A stretch of 64,000 bases of DNA. Origin: Symbiodinium natans (lineage: Eukaryota; Sar; Dinophyceae; Suessiales; Symbiodiniaceae). This document shows, piece by piece, positions 10,831 to 22,566 of this stretch. How positions within the stretch are numbered: the stretch's first letter is position 1; each line of letters opens with the position of its first letter. The notes below the pieces were generated by a model. The model made no database searches, was not told the origin of the DNA, and was given only the letters and a program-made list of their open reading frames with translations. Made by a program: the position numbers and the translations under genes. Where the stretch lies: NCBI GenBank assembly GCA_905221605.1, contig CAJNDS010001147.1, positions 531,512 to 595,511 of the forward strand, read 5' to 3'.

Positions 10831-12398
10831 ATGGCGGAAATGAAGCAGGAGGACCTGCCCTCCCAGGGCCAGGAGGCCCAGGAAGCCCCAATGAAGAGTG
10901 AAGAGGAGAAGCCGGAGGGTGGGGCCTCCCCGGAGCCGAAGGCTCAACACCACCCCGCTGGCGACGACACTCAGGAGGGGCTACCCTCCCAAGCCAATGC
11001 CTCCTCCAACGCAGCCCCTGCCGGGACCAGGGAGGAAGACAACCAGGAACTGCCACCCGCACCACCGGCAGGGGAGGGGCAGCCTCCGGAGGCAGAGGTT
11101 TGGGAGAATAGAAAGAGGGAGGTTCCTCCTCCGAGCAGGCAGCCCGGCAAAGCCCAGGGCAAGGGAGAGTACCTGCTCGAGCGCAGGACCCCGGCACAGA
11201 GGTTTGTAGACGACTACACCCTGAAGAGGCAAAGAAACAGGCCGGGTAAGAAAGCCAGGGCCCAGAGACAGCAGGCTGTCTCCGAAGCAGCCCAAAGGGT
11301 CCCGCCCATGCCACCGCCAGCCAAACGTGCTGCCCACCCTGGCTGGGGGCACGAAGAGTGGGAAGGATGGCAGCAATGGGGGGACGAGCACTGCCGCAGG
11401 GTGGTCCTCCAGCTGGTGGGGGGCCACCCGAGACTGGGACCAAGCCCAGAGCTCAGGAGGGGATACCTCCGAAACCAGCCAGGAGCCTGCCCCAGTTGAG
11501 GAGCAGGACCCAAGGGACCAAGAGCCCCCGGCAGACCTCAACACGGGCAATAGGCCAGCGAACGAGGGAGGTAACCTCATCCTCCGAGCAAGCAGCCGAG
11601 GGAGGCAATGGCCTAGCAAACCAGATGCCCGACCGGGCCTCCTATGAGGTCCAGGGCAAAACCCGGTTCCTGACCATGCTTGCTCGGGGGGGGTCAAGGG
11701 TGTGCTACACCCTTGACCGGGAACCCCGCTGGGTCCTGAAGGTGGGCCCCCAAGAGGCCCACCACTTCGAGTGGGAGCTTTTTGCGCTGTCCCTCGATTC
11801 CTGGCCGCAGGTCTGTCGGAGGTTCACCCTCCAGGTCGAGGTTCCTGGGATCCCGGCCCAGGACCTGAGGGCCTACTCAGTTGAGCGGATGGTGGCCCCC
11901 ATCCGCCCAACACCGGATGGTTCATTCCTCCAGATGTGCATTATGTTGTGCTTCTGGTCAGGACTACGCCTTCCGGAGGGGTACCTCCATCCCCGGGATC
12001 AAGGGGAGCATAACTGGGGGTACTTGGGAATGCCGAAGTACCACCGGTTAACGTCCCTGGACGTAGCCAACTGGGGCACAAGGGAACACTACGGTTTCCC
12101 CAGCCAAACCCGGCTCGTCTCCTTTTTCCGGTGGTTCGACCAAGACTCCCCCACCCTAAGCAACAAAGTCAGGAGGTGGGTCAGCCTCCACCATGCTAGC
12201 ATCCCCATGCTGGCAAGCCTGTTGCTGTGGGAGTTAAAGAACATGGACATGGTGTTTGTCGAGGCTCTCATTGACATGAAAGTCCTATATGAGTTGCCCT
12301 CCCCGGACTATGGGCTAGCACGACCCCTCGGCAACATCATGGAAGAGCCTCGCTGGGAGTTGGTCCTTCTGAGGGAGCCACCTGCTGATGCAGCCTAG
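10831..12398 (+). pseudogene. LINE third ORF (MAEMKQEDLPSQ...), frameshifted copy
   Basis: Starts MAEMKQEDLPSQ at 10831 and reads to about 11395, where comparison with 22496-23125 shows a frame change. A second shift occurs before about 11590, after which the frame ending at 12398 continues. The N-terminal third is rich in Pro, Glu, Gln and Ala and looks disordered. The middle is Trp-rich (HPGWGHEEWEGWQQWG, then WSSSWWGATRDWDQA). The last 270 residues are a compact domain with GGSRVCYTL..EPRWVLKVG near 11690-11745 and YHRLTSLDVANWG near 12040-12075. This faintly recalls a kinase N-lobe, VAIK lysine and HRD/DFG order, but I would not assign kinase activity. No homologous function is known to me. 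The ancestral protein would be about 520 residues. Confidence 0.6.
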
Positions 12399-12866
12399 GA
12401 GGTTGCATCCTCCCAGCGAGGAATGACACGAGGTACCATCCTCGCTACCGGAGCGGAACCCTGACCGCCTCCCTCTGTCAGCCTGCACCAAGTGCATCAA
12501 AGGCTTTGAGGGACCTTTTGTCAGGAGGTTCCTAACCTCTCGGGAGGTACCAGCCTCTGGTAGCATCCCAAAGAGGATGAAAGCAGAGGTTCATCCTCGC
12601 TGCCAGAGAGCACCCCTGGCCCCCACGGTTTTGCAACCCCTGCACCAAAACCTGAGGTGGTTTTGCCAGGAGGTTAAATCCTCTCTCCTGAGGTACAACC
12701 TCTGGTAGCATCCCAAAGTGGATGGTAGCCTAGGAGGAGGTGCTTTCCTCCCCCTGTACCATAGGGCCAAGAGGGCCATCAGGAGTGCCAGTACAGAGGC
12801 ACGGTTTTCACAACCCAAACACCAAGACGGTGGATCGTATTTGTTCGCTCAACTCGGAAAAAAATT
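12399..12866 (+). other. LINE copy 1 3' untranslated region
   Basis: Non-coding. Contains several GAGGT-N-CCTC inverted motifs (12397-12414, 12522-12540, 12668-12684, 12690-12702) and ends CCAAACACCAAGACGGTGGA then an A-run, the 3' end shared with the non-autonomous units. Confidence 0.6.
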
Positions 12867-12875
12867 GAACCTGGG

Positions 12876-14482
12876 TTGTGGCTCAAGGCTCTCGGCTCGA
12901 GTAAGAAGGCAAGTGGTAGGCAGTTTTCAGGTAGGGTAGCTGCCTAGATGCCATGGAGCCCACCCTCTAAGAGGGATAGCCTGGCTATCATAACCTCAGA
13001 GGTGAGCCGAGAGGGAAGGTGCATCCTTCGACTGGAGCGAACTACCAGGGCAGGGCACTTCCGCGATGCCCAGTCCCTGGAGCAGAGTTTCAGCAAGCGT
13101 GCCAAACAGGGATGCCTTCCATGGGCCTCGTGGCACCGAGGCAGCAGAGAGGTGCAGACCCTCTGACCCGAACAGATAGGGGCAAGGGCCGGCGGGCAGG
13201 GATCAGCCCAGTATGCTCGGGGGGACCGCAAGGCACGGTTAGTAAGAGAGTGAAAGCCGGAGCTGCGGCGAACTTGAGCAACTGGTCTGTACAGCCTGTT
13301 GCCACCGCTTGCAATCCCTGGAGAGCTGGAGTTAGGAAGCTGGAAGTTTGGGAGTCTGCAGTGGCGATTAGGGAACGTGATGCAGTGGCCAGCCGGCCGA
13401 AAGCACATGCCCTCGCTCTTTCCTGACTCACACAGCCAGAGGTTTTATCCTCTTTGAGATGAGTGGTATAAGGCCCTCCTGACCTTTGTCATGCTGGGGT
13501 ATGCCCAGTCCTACCAAGCTTAGTGTCAGGAGCTTTAGTTTGTCCACCTTGGCCTTGCCTAGGACTCATCTACAGTAAATCCACACTGGCGGCAGTGCTT
13601 GAGAGTGGGATAGCTACCAGAGGCAAGATTCCGCCTTAGGCGCTGCCTGAGGTTTATGTTTATGGGTTTGGCTTCTGCCTGGCGTGTTTCCCCGCGCCAG
13701 TGCACTTCGTGCATGGGGGAATTGAGGGGAAAGCGTGGTCCCCGCGCCTTGTTGAGGGGAGGCGTCGACCCTGCGCCAAATATACCAAGTTGAGGGGTGC
13801 AGTGTCCCCAAGCCTGTAGACGTAAGCCTTGTCCAGGTGGTCCCATCCACCCTTGCACAGGGTAGTTTTCAGGAGGTGCTTTCTGGAACCCCCCACACAG
13901 TGTCCTGGAGTGCCAGACGCCAGGAGTGTGGAGGTGGCTGTATTGGGCTGTGAAGTGGCGGGCTTCACTGCCCAGGGCCCACAGGGCTGCAGGCTGAGCA
14001 GTTACGGCAGTTCTTTCCTCTCAGCTGAAGCAGGCGGACAACCCTGTAGCTGGGCCAAACCAATTTGTACAGGTAATTGGTGCCTGTGGCGGAGGGGTCG
14101 CAGGTTCTGAGTGCAGAATGTATATGCCTTGCTGTGCACCAGGAGGGATGCCCTCTTGCTGACAGGAAAGGGAGAAGGGTAGTTTGCAAGCGGACCTGAG
14201 ACAATCCGCACCCACAGATAGGGGCTACCCTCTCACTCAGTACTGGGAAGAGGAGGGATTGGTGGGGCTCGGTGGAGCAGCAGCAGCGAGAGGTGCCACC
14301 CTCCAGAGGCAATGACCTCATAGGCTTGAGGTCCCACCCTCAGTAGTGGCACTAGTAGCAGAAGGCTTTACCTGTACAGTTAGCCTCTGCTGCTCAAGAT
14401 AGTAGTGGTACTTAGCAGTACGGACTCCGGTCCCAAACACCAAGACGGTGGACTCGCAAAGCAAGCTCAACTCGGAAAAAAA
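12876..14482 (+). mobile_element. Non-autonomous retroelement unit A (about 1.6 kb)
   Basis: Starts TTGTGGCTCAAGGCTCTCGG and ends CAACTCGGAAAAAAATTG. No long ORF. It is about 90% or more alike by eye to unit B and partly to unit C. Its last 60 bases match the LINE 3' end (CCAAACACCAAGACGGTGGA to the A-run), as expected for a partner mobilised by LINE machinery. Confidence 0.65.
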
Positions 14483-14515
14483 TTGAACCTGGGTTGAACC
14501 CAGGTTGAACCTGGG

Positions 14516-16243
14516 TTGGCTCAAGCTCTCGGCTCGAGTGAGAAGGCAAGTGGTAGGCAGTTTTCAGGTAGGGTAGCTGCCTAGATGCCATGGAGCCCAC
14601 CCTCTAAGAGGGATAGCCTGGCTATCATAACCTCAGAGGTGAGCCGAGAGGGAAGGTGCATCCTTCGACTGGAGCGAACTTCCAGGGCGGGGCACTTCCG
14701 CGATGCCCAGTCCCTGGAGCAGAGTTTCAGCGAGCGTGCCAAACAGGGATGCCTTCCATGGGCCTCGTGGCCAAGTGGCACCGAGGCAGCAGAGAGGTGC
14801 AGACCCTCTGACCCGAACAGATAGGGGCAAGGGCCGGCGGGCAGGGATCAGCCCAGTATGCTCGGGGGGACCGCAAGGCACGGTTAGTAAGAGAGTGAAA
14901 GCCGGAGCTGCGGCGAACTTGAGCAACTGGTCTGTACAGCCTGTTGCCATCGCTTGCAATCCCTGGAGAGCTGGAGTTAGGAAGCTGGAAGTTTGGGAGT
15001 CTGCAGTGGCGATTAGGGAACGTGATGCAGTGGCCAGCAGGCCGAAAGCACATGCCCCCTTCTGGAAGCTTGCTACATTGTCTGTGGCTTGTAACGGGCT
15101 ATCGCCTACACTGGCTGCTAACCAGTTCAACATTGGCTTGAAGTGTGAGATAGTTCTGGCGGGCTCTTTCGTGACTCACACAGCCAGAGGTTTTATATCC
15201 TCTTTGAGATGAGTGGTATAAGGCCCTCCTGACCTTTGTCATGCTGGGGTATGCCCAGTCCTACCAAGCTTAGTGTCAGGAGCTTTAGTTTGTCCACCTT
15301 GGCCTTGCCTAGTACTCATCTACAGTAAATCCACACTGGCGGCAGTGCTTAAGAGTGGGATAGCTACCAGAGGCAAGATTCCGCCTTAGGCGCTGCCTGA
15401 GGTTTATGTTTATGGGTTTGGCTTCTGCCTGGCGTGTTTCCCCGCGCCAGTGCACTTCGTGCATGGGGTGAGGGGAAAGCGTGGTCCCCGCGCCTTGTTG
15501 AGGGGAGGCGTCGACCCTGCGCCAAATATACCAAGTTGAGGGGTGCAGTGTCCCCAAGCTTGTAGACATAAGCCTTGTCCAGGTGGTCCCATCCACCCTC
15601 GCACAGGGTAGTTTTCAGGAGGTGCTTTCTGGAACCCTCCACACAGTGTCCTGGAGTGCCAGACGCCAGGAGTGTGGAGGTGGCATCCTCGGGCTGTGAG
15701 TGGCGGGCTTCACTGCCCAGGGCCCACAGGGCTGCAGGCTGAGCAGTTACGGCAGTTCTTTCCTCTCAGCTGAAGCAGGCGGACAACCCTGTAGCTGGGC
15801 CAAACCAATTTGTACAGGTAATTGGTGCCTGTGGCCGAGGGGTCGCAGGTTGTTTAGTGCAGAATGTATATGCCTTGCTGTGCACCAGGAGGGATGCCCT
15901 CTTACTGACAGGAAAGGGAGAAGGGTAGTTTGCAAGCGGACTTGAGGCAATCCGCACCCACAGATAGGGGCTACCCTCTCACTCAGTACTGGGAAGAGGA
16001 GCGGTTGGTGGGGCTCGGTGGAGCTTAGCAGCAGCAAGAGGTGCCACCCTCTCGTGAGAGGCTGTGGCAATGACCTCATAGGCTTGAGGTCCCACCCTCA
16101 GTAGTGGTACTAGTAGCAGAAGGCTTTACCTGTACAGTTAGCCTCTGCTGCTCAGATGTAGTATGGTACATAGCAGTATGTACGGACTTCGGTCCCAAAC
16201 ACCAAGACGGTGGACTCGCAAACCAAGCTCAACTCGGAAAATT
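14516..16243 (+). mobile_element. Non-autonomous retroelement unit B (about 1.73 kb)
   Basis: Starts TTGGCTCAAGCTCTCGG and ends at the A-run at about 16240. Relative to unit A it has extra sequence near 15055-15170 (GCTTGCTACATTGTCTGTGG) and small indels. It is preceded by three alternating AACCTGGGTT/AACCCAGGTT decamers (14486-14517). Confidence 0.65.
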
Positions 16244-17266
16244 GAACCTGGGTTGTGGCTCAAGGTTGTGGCTCAAGGTTTCGGCCCAAGGAGTAGCCTG
16301 AGGGAAGTTTTCGGAGGTCTCAGCCTTCCTAGCCTGGTAGCCAGCCTAGGACAGTTTGCCCGGAGGTGCCTTCCTCTTGCCATAGCCCCCCGCGAGTACA
16401 TCTGTTGCAGTGGCAAAAGCTGCACAGGATGGATTTGGGCGGACAAGGCTCAGCCGCACATGCTCTGCAAGAAATGCAGAACGCCCTGGGCAAACAGCAT
16501 TCGAAAGGTGAGACAGACCTGGAGCCAGTGGAAGCCACAATGGCCCACAGTGGCTGAGGCTGCTTACTGGCAGCCGCCAAAGAAGCCCAAGACTCCGAAG
16601 ACCCCACTGCCGAACAAGGTCCTGCAAGCCCTTGGAGTGGCATGGGACAATGTGCCTACAGAGGTGCAAAAGAACCTCCAGGAAGCAGGGTACAAACCAC
16701 CCAAGGCACAGGTCAAGGAGGAGGTGGACGACCTCACAGACCTGTGCCAGAAGCATGAAGCCGCCCTGCCGGAGGAGGTTAAAGCCTACCTGAAAGGCCT
16801 CAAGGCCAGTCAGGAGGTTACGCCCTCCCAAGCCGCAAGCCAAGCCAGCCAGGGCTGGCAAAGCGCCGCTGGCAAGCTCAAGCACATTGCCGATCAAAAG
16901 ATTGGCCTGCAGAAGCGAATCGACATGGCGAAGGAGTCATTAAGGCAGCTTCTACAAGAAATGATTGTGCTAAATGAGCAAGCTGAGAAGGCACAGAAGG
17001 CGGTAGAGGCAAGCTCAGGCCTACTCAAGGAGAAAGTCTTCTGTGAATCCGCTGCAGACATGGAGGTTGACAGCATCCTCCATGAATTGGGGGTAAGCCT
17101 CAACGAGGAGCAAGAGAAGAAGCTCCATGAGATTAAAGCGGAGCGCGAAGCAAAGAGACGTCGCACACAGGAGGGCCCTACCCCTCCAGGCCTTGAGGAG
17201 CACTCCCAGGAGGGGATGCCTCCCGGCAACGCCAATGCCCCGCCGGGGTTGGGCCCGGTGGCCTAG
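16163..17266 (+). CDS. LINE ORF1 protein: zinc-binding plus coiled coil
   Basis: The open frame runs from an ATG at 16163, but that Met lies in the preceding unit's tail, so the real start may be later or non-ATG. The protein-like part begins around 16398 with a cysteine cluster (CCSGKSCTGW...MLCKKCRTPW), a likely zinc-binding fold. A Trp/Pro/Lys-rich linker follows, and then about 150 residues of charged helix (KHIADQKIGLQKRIDMAKE... and LNEQAEKAQKAVEASSGLL) with coiled-coil character, typical of ORF1-type nucleic-acid-binding proteins of LINEs. It ends in TAG at 17264-17266. The ORF2 frame reopens in the same reading frame with ATG nine bases later, which allows termination-reinitiation or simply a nonsense mutation in one long ORF. 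Confidence 0.7.
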   Translation: MVHSSMYGLRSQTPRRWTRKPSSTRKIEPGLWLKVVAQGFGPRSSLREVFGGLSLPSLVASLGQFARRCLPLAIAPREYICCSGKSCTGWIWADKAQPHMLCKKCRTPWANSIRKVRQTWSQWKPQWPTVAEAAYWQPPKKPKTPKTPLPNKVLQALGVAWDNVPTEVQKNLQEAGYKPPKAQVKEEVDDLTDLCQKHEAALPEEVKAYLKGLKASQEVTPSQAASQASQGWQSAAGKLKHIADQKIGLQKRIDMAKESLRQLLQEMIVLNEQAEKAQKAVEASSGLLKEKVFCESAADMEVDSILHELGVSLNEEQEKKLHEIKAEREAKRRRTQEGPTPPGLEEHSQEGMPPGNANAPPGLGPVA

Positions 17267-17275
17267 GGACTCGGC

Positions 17276-20200
17276 ATGTGGGGCCTGGAGCCCCAAAGCA
17301 AGGGCCCCACAGAGCCAATGTGCGACCCCAGCCTAGGGCTGGAACACATGCTGCGAACTGCCCAGCAGTTCCTGGTTGCGTGTGCTGAATACTATAAGCA
17401 AGGTGCTCACATCAATCTACATGGGAAAAGATTGAGAGAGGCCTTAGGGAAGCAACTTACTGCAGACAGCAGTGGTTGCGAACAAGGCTGGCAGAAGCCC
17501 AGCCACTTTTGTCGGCCTGGAAAGGAGTCGCCAGAAAGCGTTCCAATCACAGGACCAAAGTTTTTCAAGCTGGACCTTACGGATGATGAGGCACCAGCAG
17601 ACGACGAACAAATAAAGCCACTGTGGGAGGTGAACCCTGATGGGAACCCTCTGGTTCCACCAGACTCCCCCCCACCACAAAGGCATGAGGAAGTCCAGAA
17701 GGTGAAACCTTCCCTCTGCAGCCCAGAGGAGCTGGGTTCGGAGATGACGTGGCAGGAGGTGGTCAGCCTCCTGGAAGACCACGAGAGCCCCTTCCAGGCA
17801 AAGGAAGCCACCCTCCTTAGCTTCATAGAAGCCCAAGAGGAGGAGATGGCGGAGGACTCCCTGCAAGCCCTAGAGCAAGGAGAGGATATCACCGAAAAAG
17901 CCATCCAACAGGCACAGGAGGTGATAACCTCTGAGCTCCTCAAAAGAAGGGAGCCCCTGCCACCGCAGCAGGTGCTGGGCCAGCAGCACCGCGAAGACCA
18001 CCTTGTGCATGGCGAGGGCACCGACTCAGAAGCGCCCACCCATGAGAAGGTTAAGCCTTCTGCCTCGCCCGACCAGTATCTCAGCATTATGAGTGCCAAT
18101 GTCACCAGTTTCAACAACGGGGCCTTGGAGTGGGTAACCTCCTCCAAAGCAAAGGTGGTGTGCCTGCAGGAGACCCACCTCACACCGGAAATGCTGCACG
18201 GAAGGAGAGCCACACTGCAATCCCTAGGCTGGGATCTCTATGCTGAGCCGGCCTCCCTGTCGGACAAGGGCACAAGGTTGGGGGGCACTGCTTGTGCCTT
18301 TCCCAAAAATAGCGGTGTGTGGCAGAAAGCCACCTACCAATGCAAAGGGGCGGGCTACACAGCCGTAGTCTGAGGCAAAGACGGTGGGACTACACGATTG
18401 TGTCCCTCTACCTGAGAGACACAGAAGGCCTAAATGGCCCCACAAATGCAGAGGTGCTATCCTCTCTGGTGGCGTTCGTGCGAACCCTCCCAGAGCCCTG
18501 GGTCATCTTGGGGGACTGGAACCTGGACCCGACTGAAGTTCAGGACACAGCCCTGATTCAGGTCATGCGGGGGAGAATGGTAGCCACTGGAGAAGCTACT
18601 TGCAACCATGGGGCGGAGCTGGATTTTGGGGTAGTGAGTAGGAGCCTGGAAGCCCTGGCGGAGTTGTCTGCTACCTGGGCAGTCCCGTGGAAACCGCACG
18701 CAGCCTTGCACCTCAAGATCCAGGATGGTGCCAGCGAGTGGAAAGCCTGGAAACTTCCCCAGTTCCCGAAACTGGCAGCAGACCTCAAACACCAGGAATG
18801 GCCAGAGGTCCAACCCTCCCATTTTGCCATCATGGACAGGACCTGTGCCCAAGAGGACCAGAGCACCTGGAAACTGGCAACCTGGGCGGCCAACCTGGAG
18901 CACTGCCACGAAGCCCCGAGGACTGGCAGAGGGTGGTGTGTGCAGGCCCAGTGGGGGCCCTTGGTTTTGCAGCGCCCTTCCACTGCCCCCAAAGGATCTG
19001 AAGTGGGCTGGTGGGCACGCGTTGCGCGAATCCTGGAAGAGGTACCAGCCTCCCAGCAGTATCTACCGGACCTGGGCACTCTCCCAGCCTGCCCAGACAT
19101 TGCTGAAGGTGATGCCTTCCTCGCAGAACTGCACAGGCAATGTGAAACCACAACCCCACAGTGGAGGTCCCTGAGTGTTGTGGCCAGACACAAGGAGGCG
19201 GCCCTCCAAATGCAGAGAGCCAAGGAACAGCAGGCACAGTACAAAGACTGGCTCCAATCGGGATTAGCGAAAGGGATGCGACCTCTCTACAGCTCTCTCA
19301 GGAAGAGTGAGAGAGTCCTGGATCGGCCCTTCCAGAACCTCCCGGGCGAAGAGCGCCCAGGGGCCAGGAGGAAGCAATGGGTTTGGGGAGAGGTAGAAAC
19401 ACCCCCCCCGATTAGCCAGATCCTGCTGGATGCTGCAAAGTCCTCCCAGCTGTTTCAAATAACAGCAAATGTGTTGGAGGCCATCCTCAAGACTGTCACT
19501 GACAAAGCAGGAGGCCTTGATGGGCTCACCTATGCTGCCCTCAAAAACCTCCCTGAGCCGGCCTACGAGCAGCTCACCCAAGCCCTGAACCTGGCTGAAG
19601 CCACAGGAGTGGCGCCACAGCACTGGCAGGTGCACCATGTGGCCCTCCTACCCAAGAATGCTGACATAGAAAGGCCTATAACCCTCACATCCATCACCTA
19701 TCGGCTTTGGTGCTTCTGCAGGGCGCAGGTTGTAAAGAAATGGATGCGAGAAACTGCAGAGCAGTTCCCATGGGATAAAGCCTCCCCGGGCAATACCTGT
19801 CTAGAAACAGGCATGCCGCGCCTCCTGAGAGGAGAAGTTAGCCGCGCGGCTAATAAGCATGCCTGTGCGGTCCTTTTGGACCTACAGACTTTCTATGACA
19901 GTGTCAACTGGACCAAACTGGAGGAGCGGATAGTGGCGACCGGCTTCCCGCCAGCTATAGCCCTCCTGGTCATGCAAGTCTACCGGGGAACGCGATATCT
20001 CGTGGCAGAGGATCTCCTCTCGGAAGGGATCCTCCCTGCGAGGGGCATCCTAGCAGGGTGCCCGTTCGCAACAATGATGGCCAGGGTTTACCTCCAGCCA
20101 ATAATGCAGGAGGCCGCTCAGCTCCACAGTATCACCGCCCTGGACACCTGGGTCGATGATATTGGAGCGGATTTCGAAGCGCGACATCCCGAGCAGGCAG

Positions 20201-22566
20201 CATTTGCGGTCTATGAAGGTTATAAAACCCTTCGCCGGCTTCTGGAAGGTAGTGACCTCCGTTTGTCCCTGAAGAAAATAGGCTTCCTGTGCACCACTGC
20301 AGAAGCCAGGAGGGAACTACAAAAGCTGCGTAAAGAAGGGGACCCGGCTATCTGTGACAGCATGAAAGACTTAGGCCTGGACTGTGCCCTGGGTCGGGTC
20401 AGGCGGGTCAAGGTGCAACGAGCCCGCAGGCACAAAGCGGGCCATCGGCAGAAAAAGCTGAAACAACTGCGAGTCCCGGGTGTCCCGGCCAAAGTCCGCC
20501 TCTTCAGGGGAGGGGTGGCCTCCGTCCTTACTTGGGGCCACCAAGCCCAGGGAATGCCGCCCACCCGGAGACACAAGCTCCGGACCGCCTTGGCTGAGCA
20601 GTGTGGTAGACAGAAAATGGGAAACCTAGAGGTGGCGCTATCCTCTGTAAGTGACAGGTACCAGGATCCGGGTCGCACGCTGATGGTCCAGCAGGTTGAA
20701 GCCTGGTTCCAGCTCAAGAAAAGGTGGACCGGAAAGGAAGATCTGCTGGAAAGAACCTGGGGCCTTACAGTCCAAAAACTAGAGGAAGCCAGCAGCAGGT
20801 GGCAAATGGTCAAAGGCCCTCTTGCGGCTACAGTTGCATACCTGCTCGACCTTGGCTGGCAGCCTAGGGACAGTGATGAGTGGCTGGACACCCGGGGTGC
20901 CAGGCACACCATGCACACCCCACAGCAGGAGTGTCGTGTCCTTGACCTCCTCCAGCAAACTTATCAGGAAGAAGTGGACCACCGTATCGCCACCGGCATC
21001 GCTGCTCCTGAGTTAAAAGGGGGAATAGATTGGACAGTTGGGAGGAAACTGTTGGGGGGTTTCAAGAAAGAAGGGCGAACCACGAAAGCCTCAGCCCTGA
21101 GGCGTGTTTGGCAAGGAGCCCTGGTGTGCAGCCAAAACTCTGCCGTCAAGGTGTGCCCCCGGTGCCACCAGGAAGCAGACTGGGAGCATGTGCTCTTGGA
21201 TTGTGCCTGGTGGGAAGCCCAGAACTGGGAGCTGCCAGCATGGTTCCAAGAAGGCAGGGCCCAAGGCCCGCGATCACTGTGGACCAGGGCACTCCCGCCC
21301 AAACCCGACTGGCAGGTACCACCTCCCCAGGAAGATAAGCCCACCTTCTTGGGCATATGGGCCAACAAAGAGCCCCTCAGTGACCCGGAGCTTGTCTACG
21401 GCACAGATGCTAGCGGGGGCCCTTTCATGGCGGACCCGAGACTCAGGCAGGTAGCCTACGCAGTGGTGGCCTGTAAAAAGCAAGGCCAAGAGTATGTCCA
21501 GGTCGGGGCAATCGTCGGTCAAGTTCCGGGACCTCAGACGGTTTTTCGGGGTGAGATGTATGCAGTTTTGCAGCTAGCCCGATACACCAAAGGCCCAGTT
21601 GACACGACGCTCGATTGCCTTGGTGTCCCGAAACGTGTCCGCAACCCAAAACCGGGGAAAACACACGGTGACATCTGGTGGGAGCTACAAGCTACGGAGG
21701 TCGACCGCCTCAAAATGAAATGGGTCCCGTCCCATGTCTCAGAGGAGGATTTCCTCCGGAAGGTCGGTGCGGAACACGTGTGGAGACAGCAGGTCAATGA
21801 CCTGGCGGACAAACTGTGTGGGGAAAAAGCGGCCGAGCTGGCCCGCCCCGAGGCCCGAGCAGCCAGTCAGTGTCAGGACCATTGCAGCAAGAAAGCCCAA
21901 GAGTTCCTGGCGAGCAGGGCTGAAAAGATCCTCACCGCTGTAGGAGAGAACCAGCACCCAGTCTACAAGGTCTTCCTGCAGGACAAGCAGGCCCGCAAAA
22001 ACCCCGAGACCAATGCAAGGCCCTGTAAAAAGCGGGTTGGATCCAACATAGGCCGTGGCCACACCACCACCCAGCAGGAATGGTTCCAGGAATTGGTCCG
22101 GACCAAATCCATACATGCCTGGGAGTGGGACGGTCTCAACCTCCGGTGTGCCCAGTGCCAGCTAAAACTTTTGCACACCAAAAACCGCAAGACCTTAGAG
22201 GCGCTGGCAGCACACCAATGTGTGCATCAAGGGAGGGTTGCGATTGAAGGGGTTCATGTTACGCATGTTTTGAAACTTTTAGGAACTAGGCAGCTTTGGG
22301 TGTGCGAGGGTTGTGGTGGTCAGCTGTCCCTAAAAACCCGAACGGTTTCGCAAAAACTTGCCGCTGCTTGTTGTTTTAAAAAGGACTCCCGATGTGAGTC
22401 GCTTTTCAAGCCAGAAGCAACAAATCCCATCCGCAGCCTTTTTCAGCCAGCACAGGCAGTCAGGCCAGTAGAAGGGCCCAACCCCTCCGTGCGCAATGGC
22501 GGAAATGAAGCAGGAGGACCTGCCCTCCCAGGGCCAGGAGGCCCAGGAAGCCCCAATGAAGAGTGA
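17276..22566 (+). pseudogene. LINE ORF2: endonuclease, reverse transcriptase, RNase H
   Basis: 17276-18373 encodes an acidic linker and the start of an exonuclease-endonuclease-phosphatase domain (MSANVTSFNNGALEW, VVCLQETHL). A TGA at 18371 plus a frame change by about 18391 interrupt it, and the rest continues in the frame 18319-22566 with VILGDWNLDP and PHAALHL. Reverse transcriptase follows: motif A LLDLQTFYDSVNW near 19875-19912, active-site WVDD at 20149-20160, and PITLTSITYRLW upstream. Then a CPRC...H...C zinc motif (about 21150-21210) and RNase H type I with TDAS (Asp at 21406), RGEMYA (Glu at 21552), LDCLG, WVPSHVS and NDLADKL (Asp at 21808). The C-terminus has CAQC and CEGC pairs and runs 71 nt into the third ORF. 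Role: target-primed reverse transcription of its own RNA. Confidence 0.85.

Larger units (their letters stand above)
10672..12866 (+). mobile_element. LINE copy 1, 5'-truncated
   Basis: Begins inside the C-terminal coding end of ORF2 (it matches 22337 onward), carries the third ORF, and ends at an A-run (about 12857) followed by AACCTGGGTT. Abrupt loss of everything upstream of a point inside ORF2, with an intact 3' end, is the usual LINE 5' truncation. Confidence 0.75.

Noticed and set aside
12944-16079. Many 60-170 residue frames in the non-coding retroelement units
   Set aside because: Not conserved in frame between the three units. Indels shift them freely.
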